Shown here: positions 1 to 6,378 of the stretch, in pieces
How the letters are laid out: each line of letters begins with the position of its first letter
Position numbering within the stretch: the stretch's first letter is position 1
DNA from: Litorimonas sp964414555
GTDB lineage: Bacteria; Pseudomonadota; Alphaproteobacteria; Caulobacterales; Maricaulaceae
Reading direction: 5' to 3'
DNA: 28,376 nucleotides
Assembly (NCBI GenBank): GCA_964414555.1
Contig: CAYPWW010000028.1
Location: forward strand, 1 to 28,376
Notes under the pieces: model-generated
Database searches by the model: none
What the model was told of the DNA's origin: nothing
Seen by the model: only the letters and a program-made list of their open reading frames with translations
Program-made: the position numbers and the translations under genes

Positions 1-31
1 AAAGTCTCTCTTAGCCCAGACCTAAATCTGA

Positions 32-553
32 GACACAGGCGCTGACGTTAGACAGCATATTACTGTCACTGGCGGAGCCTCGGCTACCGGAGCTGCGCCA
101 ATAACGTCTTCTGGTGGAGGGGTTTCGGGCAGTGGGGCGGGCTTGGTGCATTTAAGCTTTGGTTTGCCTAGCTCGTCTGGATCTCCACTCATTCCATTCC
201 TTGGCCCTCTAAGTCCAACTCTTCAGCCTGAGGGCGCTGGAACTGCAATTGCAGGCTCTGATCAAGTAGTTGGCGTAATCGCTGATCTAGATTTGCTTGA
301 AGTAGGTTTGCACTTAGGTCAGCCTGATGCCTTGGCCGGCGGGGCCACCAATCTTGAAGGCGACGCAGGTGCTTTGGGCGTCGAGGTTAGTATCCCTGAT
401 AGTGGGGTTGCAGGTGCAGGCGTTCGGTTAAGTTTAGGGCCTGGCTTTGGTGCTGCTGTCAGTCATACTGAAACTAGCGTAAGAAATTTAGATTTATCAG
501 ATGAGATCGATGTAATTGAAGATAACATTGAGCCTGAAACAACCGTGGAATGA
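32..553 (+). CDS. Gly/Ala-rich hypothetical protein, probably 5'-truncated or frameshifted
   Basis: I do not recognise this protein. The reading frame is open from base 32 after stops at 23-25 and 29-31, but has no ATG. The first usable starts are TTG at 143 and GTG at 146, and the residues encoded before them (rich in Gly, Ala, Ser and Thr) look like the same low-complexity protein. The other frame over bases 1-31 also gives plausible protein, so a frameshift near base 30 is possible. The product has hydrophobic-Gly alternation typical of a beta-rich extracellular protein and an acidic tail rich in Asp and Glu. There is no clear signal peptide or catalytic motif. A 38-residue membrane peptide follows four bases downstream. 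It could be the C-terminal end of a large surface protein. If it starts at TTG 143 the product has 136 residues. Confidence 0.4.
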   Translation, partial: DTGADVRQHITVTGGASATGAAPITSSGGGVSGSGAGLVHLSFGLPSSSGSPLIPFLGPLSPTLQPEGAGTAIAGSDQVVGVIADLDLLEVGLHLGQPDALAGGATNLEGDAGALGVEVSIPDSGVAGAGVRLSLGPGFGAAVSHTETSVRNLDLSDEIDVIEDNIEPETTVE

Positions 554-557
554 AGAT

Positions 558-674
558 ATGAAAATAGACTGGAAGAACCTTTTTTATCCTCAATCAGCCA
601 AAGCTTGGAAAGCCCAAGCTTTGGGCGCAAGTTTTATGTTGTTAATAGCGACAGTTTTATATTTTCTTCAATGA
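558..674 (+). CDS. 38-residue single-pass membrane peptide
   Basis: A short ORF starts with ATG four bases after the stop of the preceding Gly/Ala-rich frame, with a GGAA eight bases upstream as a possible ribosome binding site. The product has a basic, Trp/Lys-containing N-terminal half and a hydrophobic C-terminal half (about residues 22-37, rich in Leu, Ala, Phe and Val) that could span the membrane. The close spacing suggests co-translation with the upstream gene. I recognise no family. It could be chance, but charge-then-membrane topology, spacing and start codon are all reasonable. Confidence 0.35.
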   Translation: MKIDWKNLFYPQSAKAWKAQALGASFMLLIATVLYFLQ

Positions 675-733
675 TCAATGAGTTTCTTCTTATAGTGGCC
701 ATATTTTTCTAGGCTGAGGGCACTGATGGTATG

Positions 734-762
734 TGATGTGCCCCTAGCTTTGTAGACACCTT
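734..762. repeat. Left terminal inverted repeat of the IS3-family element
   Basis: The 29-bp sequence beginning TGATGTG and ending GACACCTT is the reverse complement of 1760-1788 except at two positions (the eighth and fourteenth bases). Confidence 0.85.
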
Positions 763-768
763 GCTACT

Positions 769-1726
769 TCATTTTGTTGCCATCTCAAATTCAACGGGTG
801 ACAACATCCCATTGTTAGCATGCCTGCGTTTTGGATTGTAGAATATTTCGATGTAATCGAACACGTCCTGACGGGCATCTTTGCGGGTTTTGTAAGTTTT
901 TCTTCTAATCCGCTCAGTCTTAAGCAGATAGAAGAAGCTCTCCGCCACGGCGTTATCATAACAGTTCCCACGGCGGCTCATACTGGCTTCTAAATTGTGA
1001 TCGGTTAGAAACCCCCGCCACTCCTGGCTGGTAAACTGTGAGCCTTGGTCGGAATGAATGATAACTTTGCTCGTCGGCCTCCGCCTCCAGACAGCCATCA
1101 GTAACGCATTGAGCGCAAGCGATGTCTGCATCCGTGAACTCATAGACCAACCCACAACTTTGCGCGAGTATAGGTAAATGACGGCCGCCAAAATAAAGCC
1201 AGCCCTCATGCGTTCGAATATAAGTGATGTCCGTCACCCAAACTGTATCAGGCGCGTCGACGTTAAAGTCCTGCCGCAATCGATTAGCAGCAGCGACAGC
1301 AGGCTTGGTGCCATACTTACCGGGACGGCGTTTATGGCCGACTTGGGCCCGCAGGCCTTCATTACGCATGAGCTTAGCAACAGTGTTGGCCGCGCAGCGC
1401 TCGCCAAGGCTCAGCAGCAGGTCATGATGGATCTTACGATAGCCATACACGCAGCTACTCTCCAGCCAAGATTGCTTGATAAGGCCTGTCAGACGGCGCC
1501 TTCGCTTAGCTTGGCCCGATAATCCATTCTTTAGCCACGCATAAAAACTACTGGCATGCACCTGCAGCACACGACACATAGCGCGCACCGAGAACTCGCC
1601 CCGATGCGCTTTTATAAAAGCGTACTTCACCTGTGGTCGTTTGCGAAGAACGCCGTGGCCCTTATCCGTGACTTGCGCCACAGCCCCTAATTTAAACTCT
1701 TCTGTATATCGAATACGACCGCCCAT
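769..1726 (-). pseudogene. IS3-family transposase (OrfA/OrfB), deleted and frameshifted
   Basis: The frame starts at ATG 1724-1726 with a typical OrfA N-terminus (RYTEEFKLGAVAQVT), but after about 27 residues it jumps into OrfB sequence (VKYAFI followed by MCRVL). The rest of the OrfA helix-turn-helix and leucine-zipper region and the start of OrfB are therefore missing. OrfB continues through the first catalytic Asp (VTDITYI). Near 1190-1195 one extra G shifts the frame, and the remainder is read from a frame that ends at 769. That part holds the second Asp (IHSDQGSQ) and the catalytic Glu (NAVAESFF). The residue before LYSR is Tyr where the family usually has Asp. With a deletion and a frameshift it should be inactive, though the inverted repeats could still be moved by a related transposase. 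Confidence 0.85.
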
Positions 1727-1759
1727 AAGACACTCTCCTTGCTTCCGGTTTTACCTTGC

Positions 1760-1788
1760 AAGGTGTCTACAAAGTTAGGGACACATCA
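1760..1788. repeat. Right terminal inverted repeat of the IS3-family element
   Basis: This is the partner of the repeat at 734-762, 27 of 29 bases matching in inverted orientation. It lies 34 bp upstream of the transposase ATG. Confidence 0.85.
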
Positions 1789-1829
1789 GTTGCCAATCAA
1801 CTTACGAAAAGAGAGTTGAAATGTCATAA

Positions 1830-2086
1830 CTAAGCCTCTTTTTCTACCATAGTGCTTGGATATATTTTGGCTAGGGTGCGGTAGGTCGCTACTGACACTA
1901 AGGCAGTCAACAGCCCTAAACCGTTGTATGCAAGCCAATGCTAATAGCTAAAACGTCAGACTTAACGAGGATGAAAGCGACCTGCCAAAGCCCCGCCATG
2001 AATAACCCAAAATAGGCCCAGGCCATAGAATGCTGATGCGCGTTTAACCGCTTCGGATTTTTCGTACGTTTAAAACTCCAAATAGC
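1830..2086 (-). pseudogene. Frameshifted remnant of a small two-helix membrane protein
   Basis: On the minus strand an open frame begins after a stop at 2087-2089 and has an internal ATG at 2024-2026, followed by MAWAYFGLFMAGLWQVAF. It runs through a first hydrophobic helix and then meets TAG a few codons after SIGLH. In the neighbouring frame the protein-like sequence carries on without a break from about 1940 (LAYNGLGLLTALVSVATYR) to a TAG at 1830-1832. One lost base near 1935-1945 explains both halves. The restored protein would have two membrane helices and a charged C-terminus (MVEKEA). I do not recognise the family. The alternative is two unrelated chance frames, but the matched hydrophobicity argues against that. 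Confidence 0.5.
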
Positions 2087-2164
2087 TCAAAGTGCTCGGC
2101 AAAGGGTCACGAGGCTGTCTAACTCTCCCCGCGAATACGTAGTTTAGTCCTTTAGGGAGGGTAA

Positions 2165-2192
2165 TTGACATTCCGGTAGCGCGTCATCGAAT
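2165..2192 (+). promoter_or_regulatory. Possible sigma-70 promoter for the XRE-type regulator
   Basis: A consensus -35 (TTGACA, 2165-2170) is followed after 16 bases by TCGAAT (2187-2192), which matches four of six bases of a -10 box. The XRE-type gene starts about 90 bp downstream at 2283. The -10 is weak, so this is tentative. Confidence 0.35.
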
Positions 2193-2282
2193 GGTCAAAC
2201 GGGCTGCTTTTTCTGCGGAAAGATGGTAGAGTTTCCACGGCTCTTGCATATCCCGCATCGGGATCGCAGCCTGGAGACACCG

Positions 2283-2678
2283 ATGACCGCAGATATCGTG
2301 GAGCTGGGCAGATTCCCGGTGGACATCGTGATCGGTCGGAACGTCCGACTTCACCGTCTGGCGAGAAAGTTAGGGGTCGAAGCTGTTGCTCATCAACTTT
2401 GCCTTAGCACTGATGAGTATTCGAGGGCCGAAGCCGGTAAGCGGCGTTTTACAGCTTACAATTTGATGAGCTTATGCGACCTGCTCGATATAAAGTCCGA
2501 GCACTTAATGGCGGGGCTGATCCATTCACGCGATTCAACGGCTTCACCCAAGCTGAACAAACAACAGGTTGAGGCAGAGGCGCGAAGCTATATCAGCTCC
2601 ATTGCCGACACTGCCTCGACAACCGATGTAATTACACTCGCGTTTCTCTGTAGACGCATGTTCAATCCCGAGGCCTGA
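2283..2678 (+). CDS. XRE/Cro-type helix-turn-helix regulator
   Basis: This is a 131-residue protein. Residues about 17-75 read as a Cro/CI-type DNA-binding fold: the RNVRLHRLARKLGVEAVAHQ stretch as the first two helices, then a recognition-helix region with SRAEAGKRRF, then a hydrophobic LMSLCDLLDI helix. The C-terminal part (80-131) has no domain I know. I chose ATG 2283 because GGAG lies at 2273-2276, six bases upstream. An in-frame ATG at 2223 would add 20 residues that do not fit the family. The gene sits about 100 bp upstream of luxR on the same strand, so it may regulate the quorum-sensing genes, but nothing here proves that. Its target is unknown. Confidence 0.7.
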   Translation: MTADIVELGRFPVDIVIGRNVRLHRLARKLGVEAVAHQLCLSTDEYSRAEAGKRRFTAYNLMSLCDLLDIKSEHLMAGLIHSRDSTASPKLNKQQVEAEARSYISSIADTASTTDVITLAFLCRRMFNPEA

Positions 2679-2694
2679 TCCGAAGAATACTTTG

Positions 2695-2713
2695 AGTCTC
2701 GGTAACCAAGACT
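2695..2713. promoter_or_regulatory. 19-bp dyad upstream of luxR, candidate lux-type box
   Basis: AGTCTCGGTAACCAAGACT is a near-perfect palindrome: nine base pairs on each side of a central A, with only one mismatched pair. It ends 67 bp before the luxR ATG, close to the spacing of the luxI box from its gene. It differs in sequence from the luxI box, so it may bind another regulator such as the upstream XRE protein. A terminator for the XRE gene is less likely because no T-run follows directly. Confidence 0.45.
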
Positions 2714-2780
2714 AACATAAAAAATGTAATCTCTCCCTTTTTGCTCTATAGCACTTTGGGCAATCTTGGGGGCTGAAGAG

Positions 2781-3527
2781 ATGGGTTGGGATCAGGAAAA
2801 CGTAATTGATCTCCTTAGCGTCGTAGACGCCTTGGAGCTGACGGATTCGCCGGAAGCATTACTGAAGGAAATGGCATCGGCTTTCAGTCGGTGGGGGTTT
2901 GACCATGTCATGCTGGCGCAGCTGATCAATCCAGCCGTCGCAGACAAGCCTTTGCGCGAATACGGCGTCACTAACTACCCCGAAGAATGGACTGAACGCT
3001 GGTTTGAGGGCCAACGTGCCATGCATGATCCAGTGATGCGCTTTGGCGCCAACTCAAGCTACATATTCAAGTGGAGCGATGTCCGCGATTATGCTGACAA
3101 GATTGGCCTGAGGATGATGGACGAAGGCCGCGATTTTGGTCTCGAAGACGGCATTGGCGTTCCGGTTGCCATACCAAGACTTCCAACGGGTTTGATTGGC
3201 CTCCCGCACCAGAACCCAGATTTTTCGGAGTCGGACCTCGCTCAACTGTCAATCCTGTCGGTGCAATCCTACACGCATTTTTTGAAACTGACCGGCGCGC
3301 AGCCCGATGAGCCTCCGCAACACCTGACCGCGCGCGAAACCGAGATTATGCATTATGTTGCAGCGGGAAAGAGCAATTGGGATATTAGCCATATCCTCGG
3401 GATAAGTTCTTCTACCGTAAAATTTCATATGAAGAATATCACGCGCAAGCTCAACGCAGTAAACCGCGCCCATTCCGTTTTCCTTGCGATCCGAAGCGGA
3501 CGGATTCTTGTTGGGGGCTCCTACTAA
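2781..3527 (+). CDS. luxR: LuxR-family acyl-homoserine-lactone receptor/transcription factor
   Basis: This 248-residue cytoplasmic regulator has an N-terminal autoinducer-binding domain (about 10-165) and a C-terminal LuxR-type helix-turn-helix (about 180-240, LTARETEIMHYVAAGKSN). Aligned to TraR numbering it keeps W57 (here W70), D70 and P71 (D83, P84), W85 (W98) and G113 (G126), so it should bind an acyl-homoserine lactone. The usual Y61 is Trp (W74), an atypical pocket residue. I chose ATG 2781 over TTG 2766 because the extra five residues are unlike the family; the G-rich stretch ending about ten bases upstream can act as ribosome binding site. The gene is followed by luxI in the same direction after 125 bp carrying a strong dyad, so LuxR probably controls luxI and the two genes after it. 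Confidence 0.93.
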   Translation: MGWDQENVIDLLSVVDALELTDSPEALLKEMASAFSRWGFDHVMLAQLINPAVADKPLREYGVTNYPEEWTERWFEGQRAMHDPVMRFGANSSYIFKWSDVRDYADKIGLRMMDEGRDFGLEDGIGVPVAIPRLPTGLIGLPHQNPDFSESDLAQLSILSVQSYTHFLKLTGAQPDEPPQHLTARETEIMHYVAAGKSNWDISHILGISSSTVKFHMKNITRKLNAVNRAHSVFLAIRSGRILVGGSY

Positions 3528-3555
3528 AGCGAACTTATGTACTCTGGGTCTCGCC

Positions 3556-3581
3556 ATACTACCTAGCCAAACGGGTAGTAT
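3556..3581. promoter_or_regulatory. lux box candidate in front of luxI
   Basis: Two perfect 8-bp arms, ATACTACC (3556-3563) and GGTAGTAT (3574-3581), are separated by ten bases. The dyad ends 71 bp before the luxI start codon, where a LuxR dimer could overlap or abut the -35 region. LuxR-family proteins bind imperfect palindromes of roughly 18-22 bp. That this LuxR binds here is inference from position and symmetry. Confidence 0.65.
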
Positions 3582-3652
3582 TCGGCCTCAGCCTTCTCTG
3601 TCATCTTGATCTAAAGCCGCGGTTCGCGGTCAAGCCGAGATGGAGATAATAC

Positions 3653-4321
3653 ATGGTCGCAATTGTAAACAGCGTGAATCGGTCACTTTATGAAGCAGAA
3701 CTCGAGGAGATGTTCCGCTTTCGTCATCAGGTTGCAATCGGTGAAATGGGCTGGGATTTACCTCACGCGGAAGCCGACCGGGAGGTCGACCAGTTCGACA
3801 CGGAACATGCCATCTACTTCCTCGACTATGACCGTCGGGGTAAGCTGCTCGCGTCCGCAAGACTGGTCCCGACGGATCAGCCTCACCTGATTTCCGAGGT
3901 GTTTCCCGATTATTGCGATCTCGAAGATTGCCCTCACGACCCGAAAATTCTCGAGGTCTCTCGTTTTCTGGTTCGCAGGACCGGTGCATCAAAGGAAGAG
4001 TTCGCAAAAGCCCGCGACCGCGTCATGGTTGCGACTTACGAATATGCGAATGCCAACGGGATCGGATGGCTGACGGCACTGACCTATCAGAAGCACTATG
4101 AGCTCGCCGCATTTTTGACCAAGACGCGTCCTCTCGGCATGGCGAAATATTGTGAGAAGGATGATGATCACTACATCGCCATCCGAAAACAGATGACGCC
4201 GAACGCTCTCGCCAAAATCCGCCAGTATGCTCGGACCCCGCGGCAGGTCAGCCACTACAACGTACCGCTTTGGGCTGTTGGCCAGATAGCGGAAGTCTCG
4301 GCTCAGCGTCGTGCAGCATAA
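3653..4321 (+). CDS. luxI: LuxI-family acyl-homoserine-lactone synthase
   Basis: This 222-residue enzyme makes an N-acyl-homoserine lactone from S-adenosylmethionine and an acyl donor. The conserved residues of the family are all visible: R24, W34, D46, D49, R70 (ASARLVPT), E101 and R104 (LEVSRF). The family's usual Phe near position 28 is Ala or Val here. ATG 3653 has GGAG at 3642-3645 at good spacing. A dyad lux box lies upstream. A hairpin, an 87-residue unknown gene and a phytanoyl-CoA-dioxygenase-like gene follow in the same direction. The acyl chain cannot be read from sequence. Confidence 0.94.
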   Translation: MVAIVNSVNRSLYEAELEEMFRFRHQVAIGEMGWDLPHAEADREVDQFDTEHAIYFLDYDRRGKLLASARLVPTDQPHLISEVFPDYCDLEDCPHDPKILEVSRFLVRRTGASKEEFAKARDRVMVATYEYANANGIGWLTALTYQKHYELAAFLTKTRPLGMAKYCEKDDDHYIAIRKQMTPNALAKIRQYARTPRQVSHYNVPLWAVGQIAEVSAQRRAA

Positions 4322-4332
4322 GGATGAGGGTC

Positions 4333-4352
4333 GAAGCAAGCTGGGTTGCTTC
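4333..4352. other. Hairpin between luxI and the 87-residue gene
   Basis: GAAGCAA (4333-4339) and TTGCTTC (4346-4352) form a perfect 7-bp stem with a 6-base loop, starting 11 bases after the luxI stop codon. No T-run follows directly, so it is not a standard intrinsic terminator. It could be an mRNA-stabilising or processing element, or a weak attenuator reducing expression of the downstream genes. Confidence 0.45.
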
Positions 4353-4394
4353 CCAAGTCCGCTCTCATGTTTTAGCTGAAAAGGGTCGCATTCG

Positions 4395-4658
4395 ATGAAG
4401 GCTTCAAATCAAGACAAACCGCTACCCTCTCATATTGAGGCGCTCTACCACACTCCAGAACGTTTCGTCGCATCCCGGTTCGTTCGCGTGGAACCCTTAA
4501 GCTCGGAGGACGAGAATCTAATTGGCGACATCCGATCAATTCTAGAGCTTCCGGGCATGAAGGACGCGGGAAGAGATGCGTTGCGAGATACAGTCGCAAG
4601 CCTTGCCACCCAGTTCATAAGCAATCCAGACATTGGAATCCCTAATGCAAAAACATAA
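4395..4658 (+). CDS. 87-residue protein of unknown function in the quorum-sensing operon
   Basis: I do not recognise this protein. It is soluble and mixed-charge, with no signal peptide, membrane helix or Cys/His metal motif. The central part (about 35-75) has amphipathic helical character: EDENLIGDIRSILELPG, then a Lys/Arg/Asp-rich turn and a second helix around DALRDTVASLATQFI. ATG 4395 is preceded by AAGGG ending nine bases upstream. Its 3' end overlaps the oxygenase start by 14 bases (ATG 4645 lies before its stop at 4656-4658), so the two are translationally coupled and probably act together. It could be a partner or regulator of the oxygenase or of the synthase. Position between luxI and a PhyH-type gene, and base usage like its neighbours, argue that it is real. 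Confidence 0.75.
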   Translation: MKASNQDKPLPSHIEALYHTPERFVASRFVRVEPLSSEDENLIGDIRSILELPGMKDAGRDALRDTVASLATQFISNPDIGIPNAKT

Positions 4659-5829
4659 TCCACTTCCCCGTCCTTCGTCCTTGAGTGAAGACGATTTAAA
4701 AACATTTCGACGAGATGGCGTAGTTTGCCTCCGCGGCATCCTAAGCTCCGAAGAAATCGAAGGCCTACGCTCTGGCGTGGACACGCAGCTTGCGAATTTT
4801 GGAAAGTCTGAAACGGGTTATGACTTCGAGTCCATCGCGAATCAGGTCTGGGCTGACGACGAGATCATCGACGTCAACACCGCATCGAGGTTCGAAATGT
4901 CCGAACTTCGCATGGTCCTCGATTACGACAAGTCCGTCCGCCCGATCCGCGATGAGGTTTCTTGTGCGGCGAAGGGTGATGGGATGTTTTTCTACGATGC
5001 CGCTGGCTGGCGATTTCATTCAGGTATCAGGAAAGCTGCACTCGACTCGGCGCTTCCCGCCTTGGTGACGCAGCTCCTTGAAACCGAGCGCACCAATTTT
5101 TGGGAGGATACGACTTTCGTGAAGCTCCCCGAAACGCCCCAACGCACGACATTTCACCAAGACTACGCATATTTTCAAATCAGTGGCAGTCAGTGCTGTA
5201 TTGTCTGGATCGCGCTTGATGACGCTGATCTGGAAAACGGGACGATGGAATATGTGCGAGGATCGCATCGGTGGGAGGAAGTGTATGCACCCAACGTTTT
5301 CATCAGCCAGAGCCCGCATCCACTTTCGCCCTACGAACGCATGCCCGACATCGAAGCCAATCGAGACGATTACGATATCGTCTCGTTCGACGTGAAACCG
5401 GGGGATGTTATAATCCACCACGTTATGACTATTCACGGCGCTGGTGGAAATGCCTCTTCAGACCGTATGCGCCGCGCGATTTCATTCCGGTATTGCGGTG
5501 ATGACATCCAGTACTGCGATCGGTCAGGGGCAATTGTGCAGCCCTACCTCGTTGAGCAGCCGGAAGAAGAAGCCGCGCTGTACGGCAAGGACTACCCGCT
5601 CGTTTGGCCCAGACCGTTTCCGGGTGCAAATATAGCCAGTGTGTTCGATGGTATTGATCTCAAAGGGCCCCTTCGACCTGACGACAGGTTTGATGCAACG
5701 GAGGCTCCAACGCTTGCGGTCGAAGAACGTGTGACCAATCCGCTTGTGAGCGAGGGCCGAGATCAGGAGGGGGCTTGGAATTTTGATCGACAAAAATTCC
5801 GACGTGATGACTTGGCTTACGATAGGTGA
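4645..5829 (+). CDS. Phytanoyl-CoA dioxygenase (PhyH)-family 2-oxoglutarate/Fe(II) oxygenase
   Basis: This 394-residue protein has the PhyH-type double-stranded beta-helix. The iron ligands are visible as H171 and D173 (TTFHQDYAYF) and a distal His, most likely H264 (MTIHGAGGN). An Arg cluster (R274, R276, R277) sits where the family binds the 2-oxoglutarate carboxylate. The middle has the usual GTMEYVRGSHRW segment. I chose ATG 4645; TTG 4633 would only add four residues. It overlaps the preceding 87-residue gene by 14 bases. PhyH-type genes beside luxI are, as I recall, reported in sphingomonads, so the linkage is a recurring one. A plausible role is oxidation of an acyl or other quorum-controlled metabolite, but the substrate is not readable from the sequence. 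Confidence 0.88.
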   Translation: MQKHNPLPRPSSLSEDDLKTFRRDGVVCLRGILSSEEIEGLRSGVDTQLANFGKSETGYDFESIANQVWADDEIIDVNTASRFEMSELRMVLDYDKSVRPIRDEVSCAAKGDGMFFYDAAGWRFHSGIRKAALDSALPALVTQLLETERTNFWEDTTFVKLPETPQRTTFHQDYAYFQISGSQCCIVWIALDDADLENGTMEYVRGSHRWEEVYAPNVFISQSPHPLSPYERMPDIEANRDDYDIVSFDVKPGDVIIHHVMTIHGAGGNASSDRMRRAISFRYCGDDIQYCDRSGAIVQPYLVEQPEEEAALYGKDYPLVWPRPFPGANIASVFDGIDLKGPLRPDDRFDATEAPTLAVEERVTNPLVSEGRDQEGAWNFDRQKFRRDDLAYDR

Positions 5830-5981
5830 GGCTTTAGCTGCCAACGCTTTTTATCGCAGTGGACGCGTGACCACGATATCATCGTTTGGGACCAGCCGCC
5901 CTTCCGAAGTGCGCTGGCGAGCGCCCATCTATTTGGCAGGCAACCACGCTCTCTTCCCTCATGGGGAACGATCGGGCGTAG
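5830..5981 (+). other. Noncoding or decayed stretch between the PhyH gene and the TonB remnant
   Basis: The frame directly after the PhyH stop stays open for 51 further codons to TGA 5983-5985 and gives protein-like sequence (for example DHDIIVWDQPPFRSA), but it has no convincing start codon. It may be part of a decayed gene whose identity I cannot establish, or chance. Confidence 0.3.
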
Positions 5982-6378
5982 CTGACGCGCATCCGCGCGA
6001 AAGGTAAACCGGAGCCGCTTGTTACTCGCAACGTCACAAAGCTTAGAACACCTGAAATCGAAATCGATTTTCGGCAGGATTTGCCTGAGCTAAAACTCGC
6101 GTGGGGTGTTGGCTATGAAGTGCCCTATGACATCGCTTTCTTTTTCGCGGATGAATTTGACTCTGGCTCACCCGGAGCGGGCTGGACGGCCTTTGTTAAA
6201 ACGACGCAGTTTCTTGGTATCAAAACTCAGCTTGAGATTCGCAATATTGGTGGCCGTGACTTTCCACGTGAACGGCGCAATCTTTGCGATTGACCGCAGC
6301 GGCGCACTAACGGGATTTGAGACATAAGATCGCCACCGTGGTGAATTTGTGAAACTGACGATCTCTGATCAGTTTTGA
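5982..6378 (+). pseudogene. C-terminal remnant of a TonB-dependent outer-membrane receptor
   Basis: The sequence reads as the last beta-strands of a TonB-dependent receptor: IEIDFRQDLPELKLAWGVGY, then an acidic and aromatic strand, EIRNIGGRDFPRERR, and a C-terminal strand ending in Phe (GEFVKLTISDQF). It is broken in two places. One extra base near 6273-6280 moves the frame after RERR, and an in-frame TAA (6325-6327) interrupts the last strand before the true end at TGA 6376-6378. The N-terminal plug and most of the barrel are missing. The ending aromatic residue is the outer-membrane insertion signal. The remnant lies between the quorum-sensing operon and the truncated integrase, so it marks a recombination junction. 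Confidence 0.75.

Larger units (their letters stand above)
734..1788 (-). mobile_element. IS3-family insertion sequence, degenerate copy (1055 bp)
   Basis: The element is bounded by inverted repeats of 29 bp at 734-762 and 1760-1788, which match at 27 of 29 positions and begin with TGATGTG at each outer end. Between them lies an IS3-type orfA/orfB transposase on the minus strand. At 1055 bp it is shorter than the usual 1.2-1.5 kb of the family, in line with an internal deletion in the transposase. No target-site duplication is visible: the bases just outside are TATG on the left and GTTG on the right. This suggests an old insertion or rearranged flanks. Confidence 0.85.

Noticed and set aside
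1178..1522. Plus-strand ORFs inside the IS3 element
   Set aside because: They are antisense to a clear transposase and show no domain.
728..1794. Target-site duplication of the IS element
   Set aside because: The bases outside the two inverted repeats do not match in direct orientation over 3-5 positions.
2223..2282. Upstream ATG start for the XRE-type regulator
   Set aside because: It adds 20 residues unlike the family, and ATG 2283 has a well-spaced GGAG.
5783..6007. 74-residue plus-strand ORF overlapping the PhyH 3' end
   Set aside because: No protein-like pattern; it overlaps the PhyH gene in another frame.
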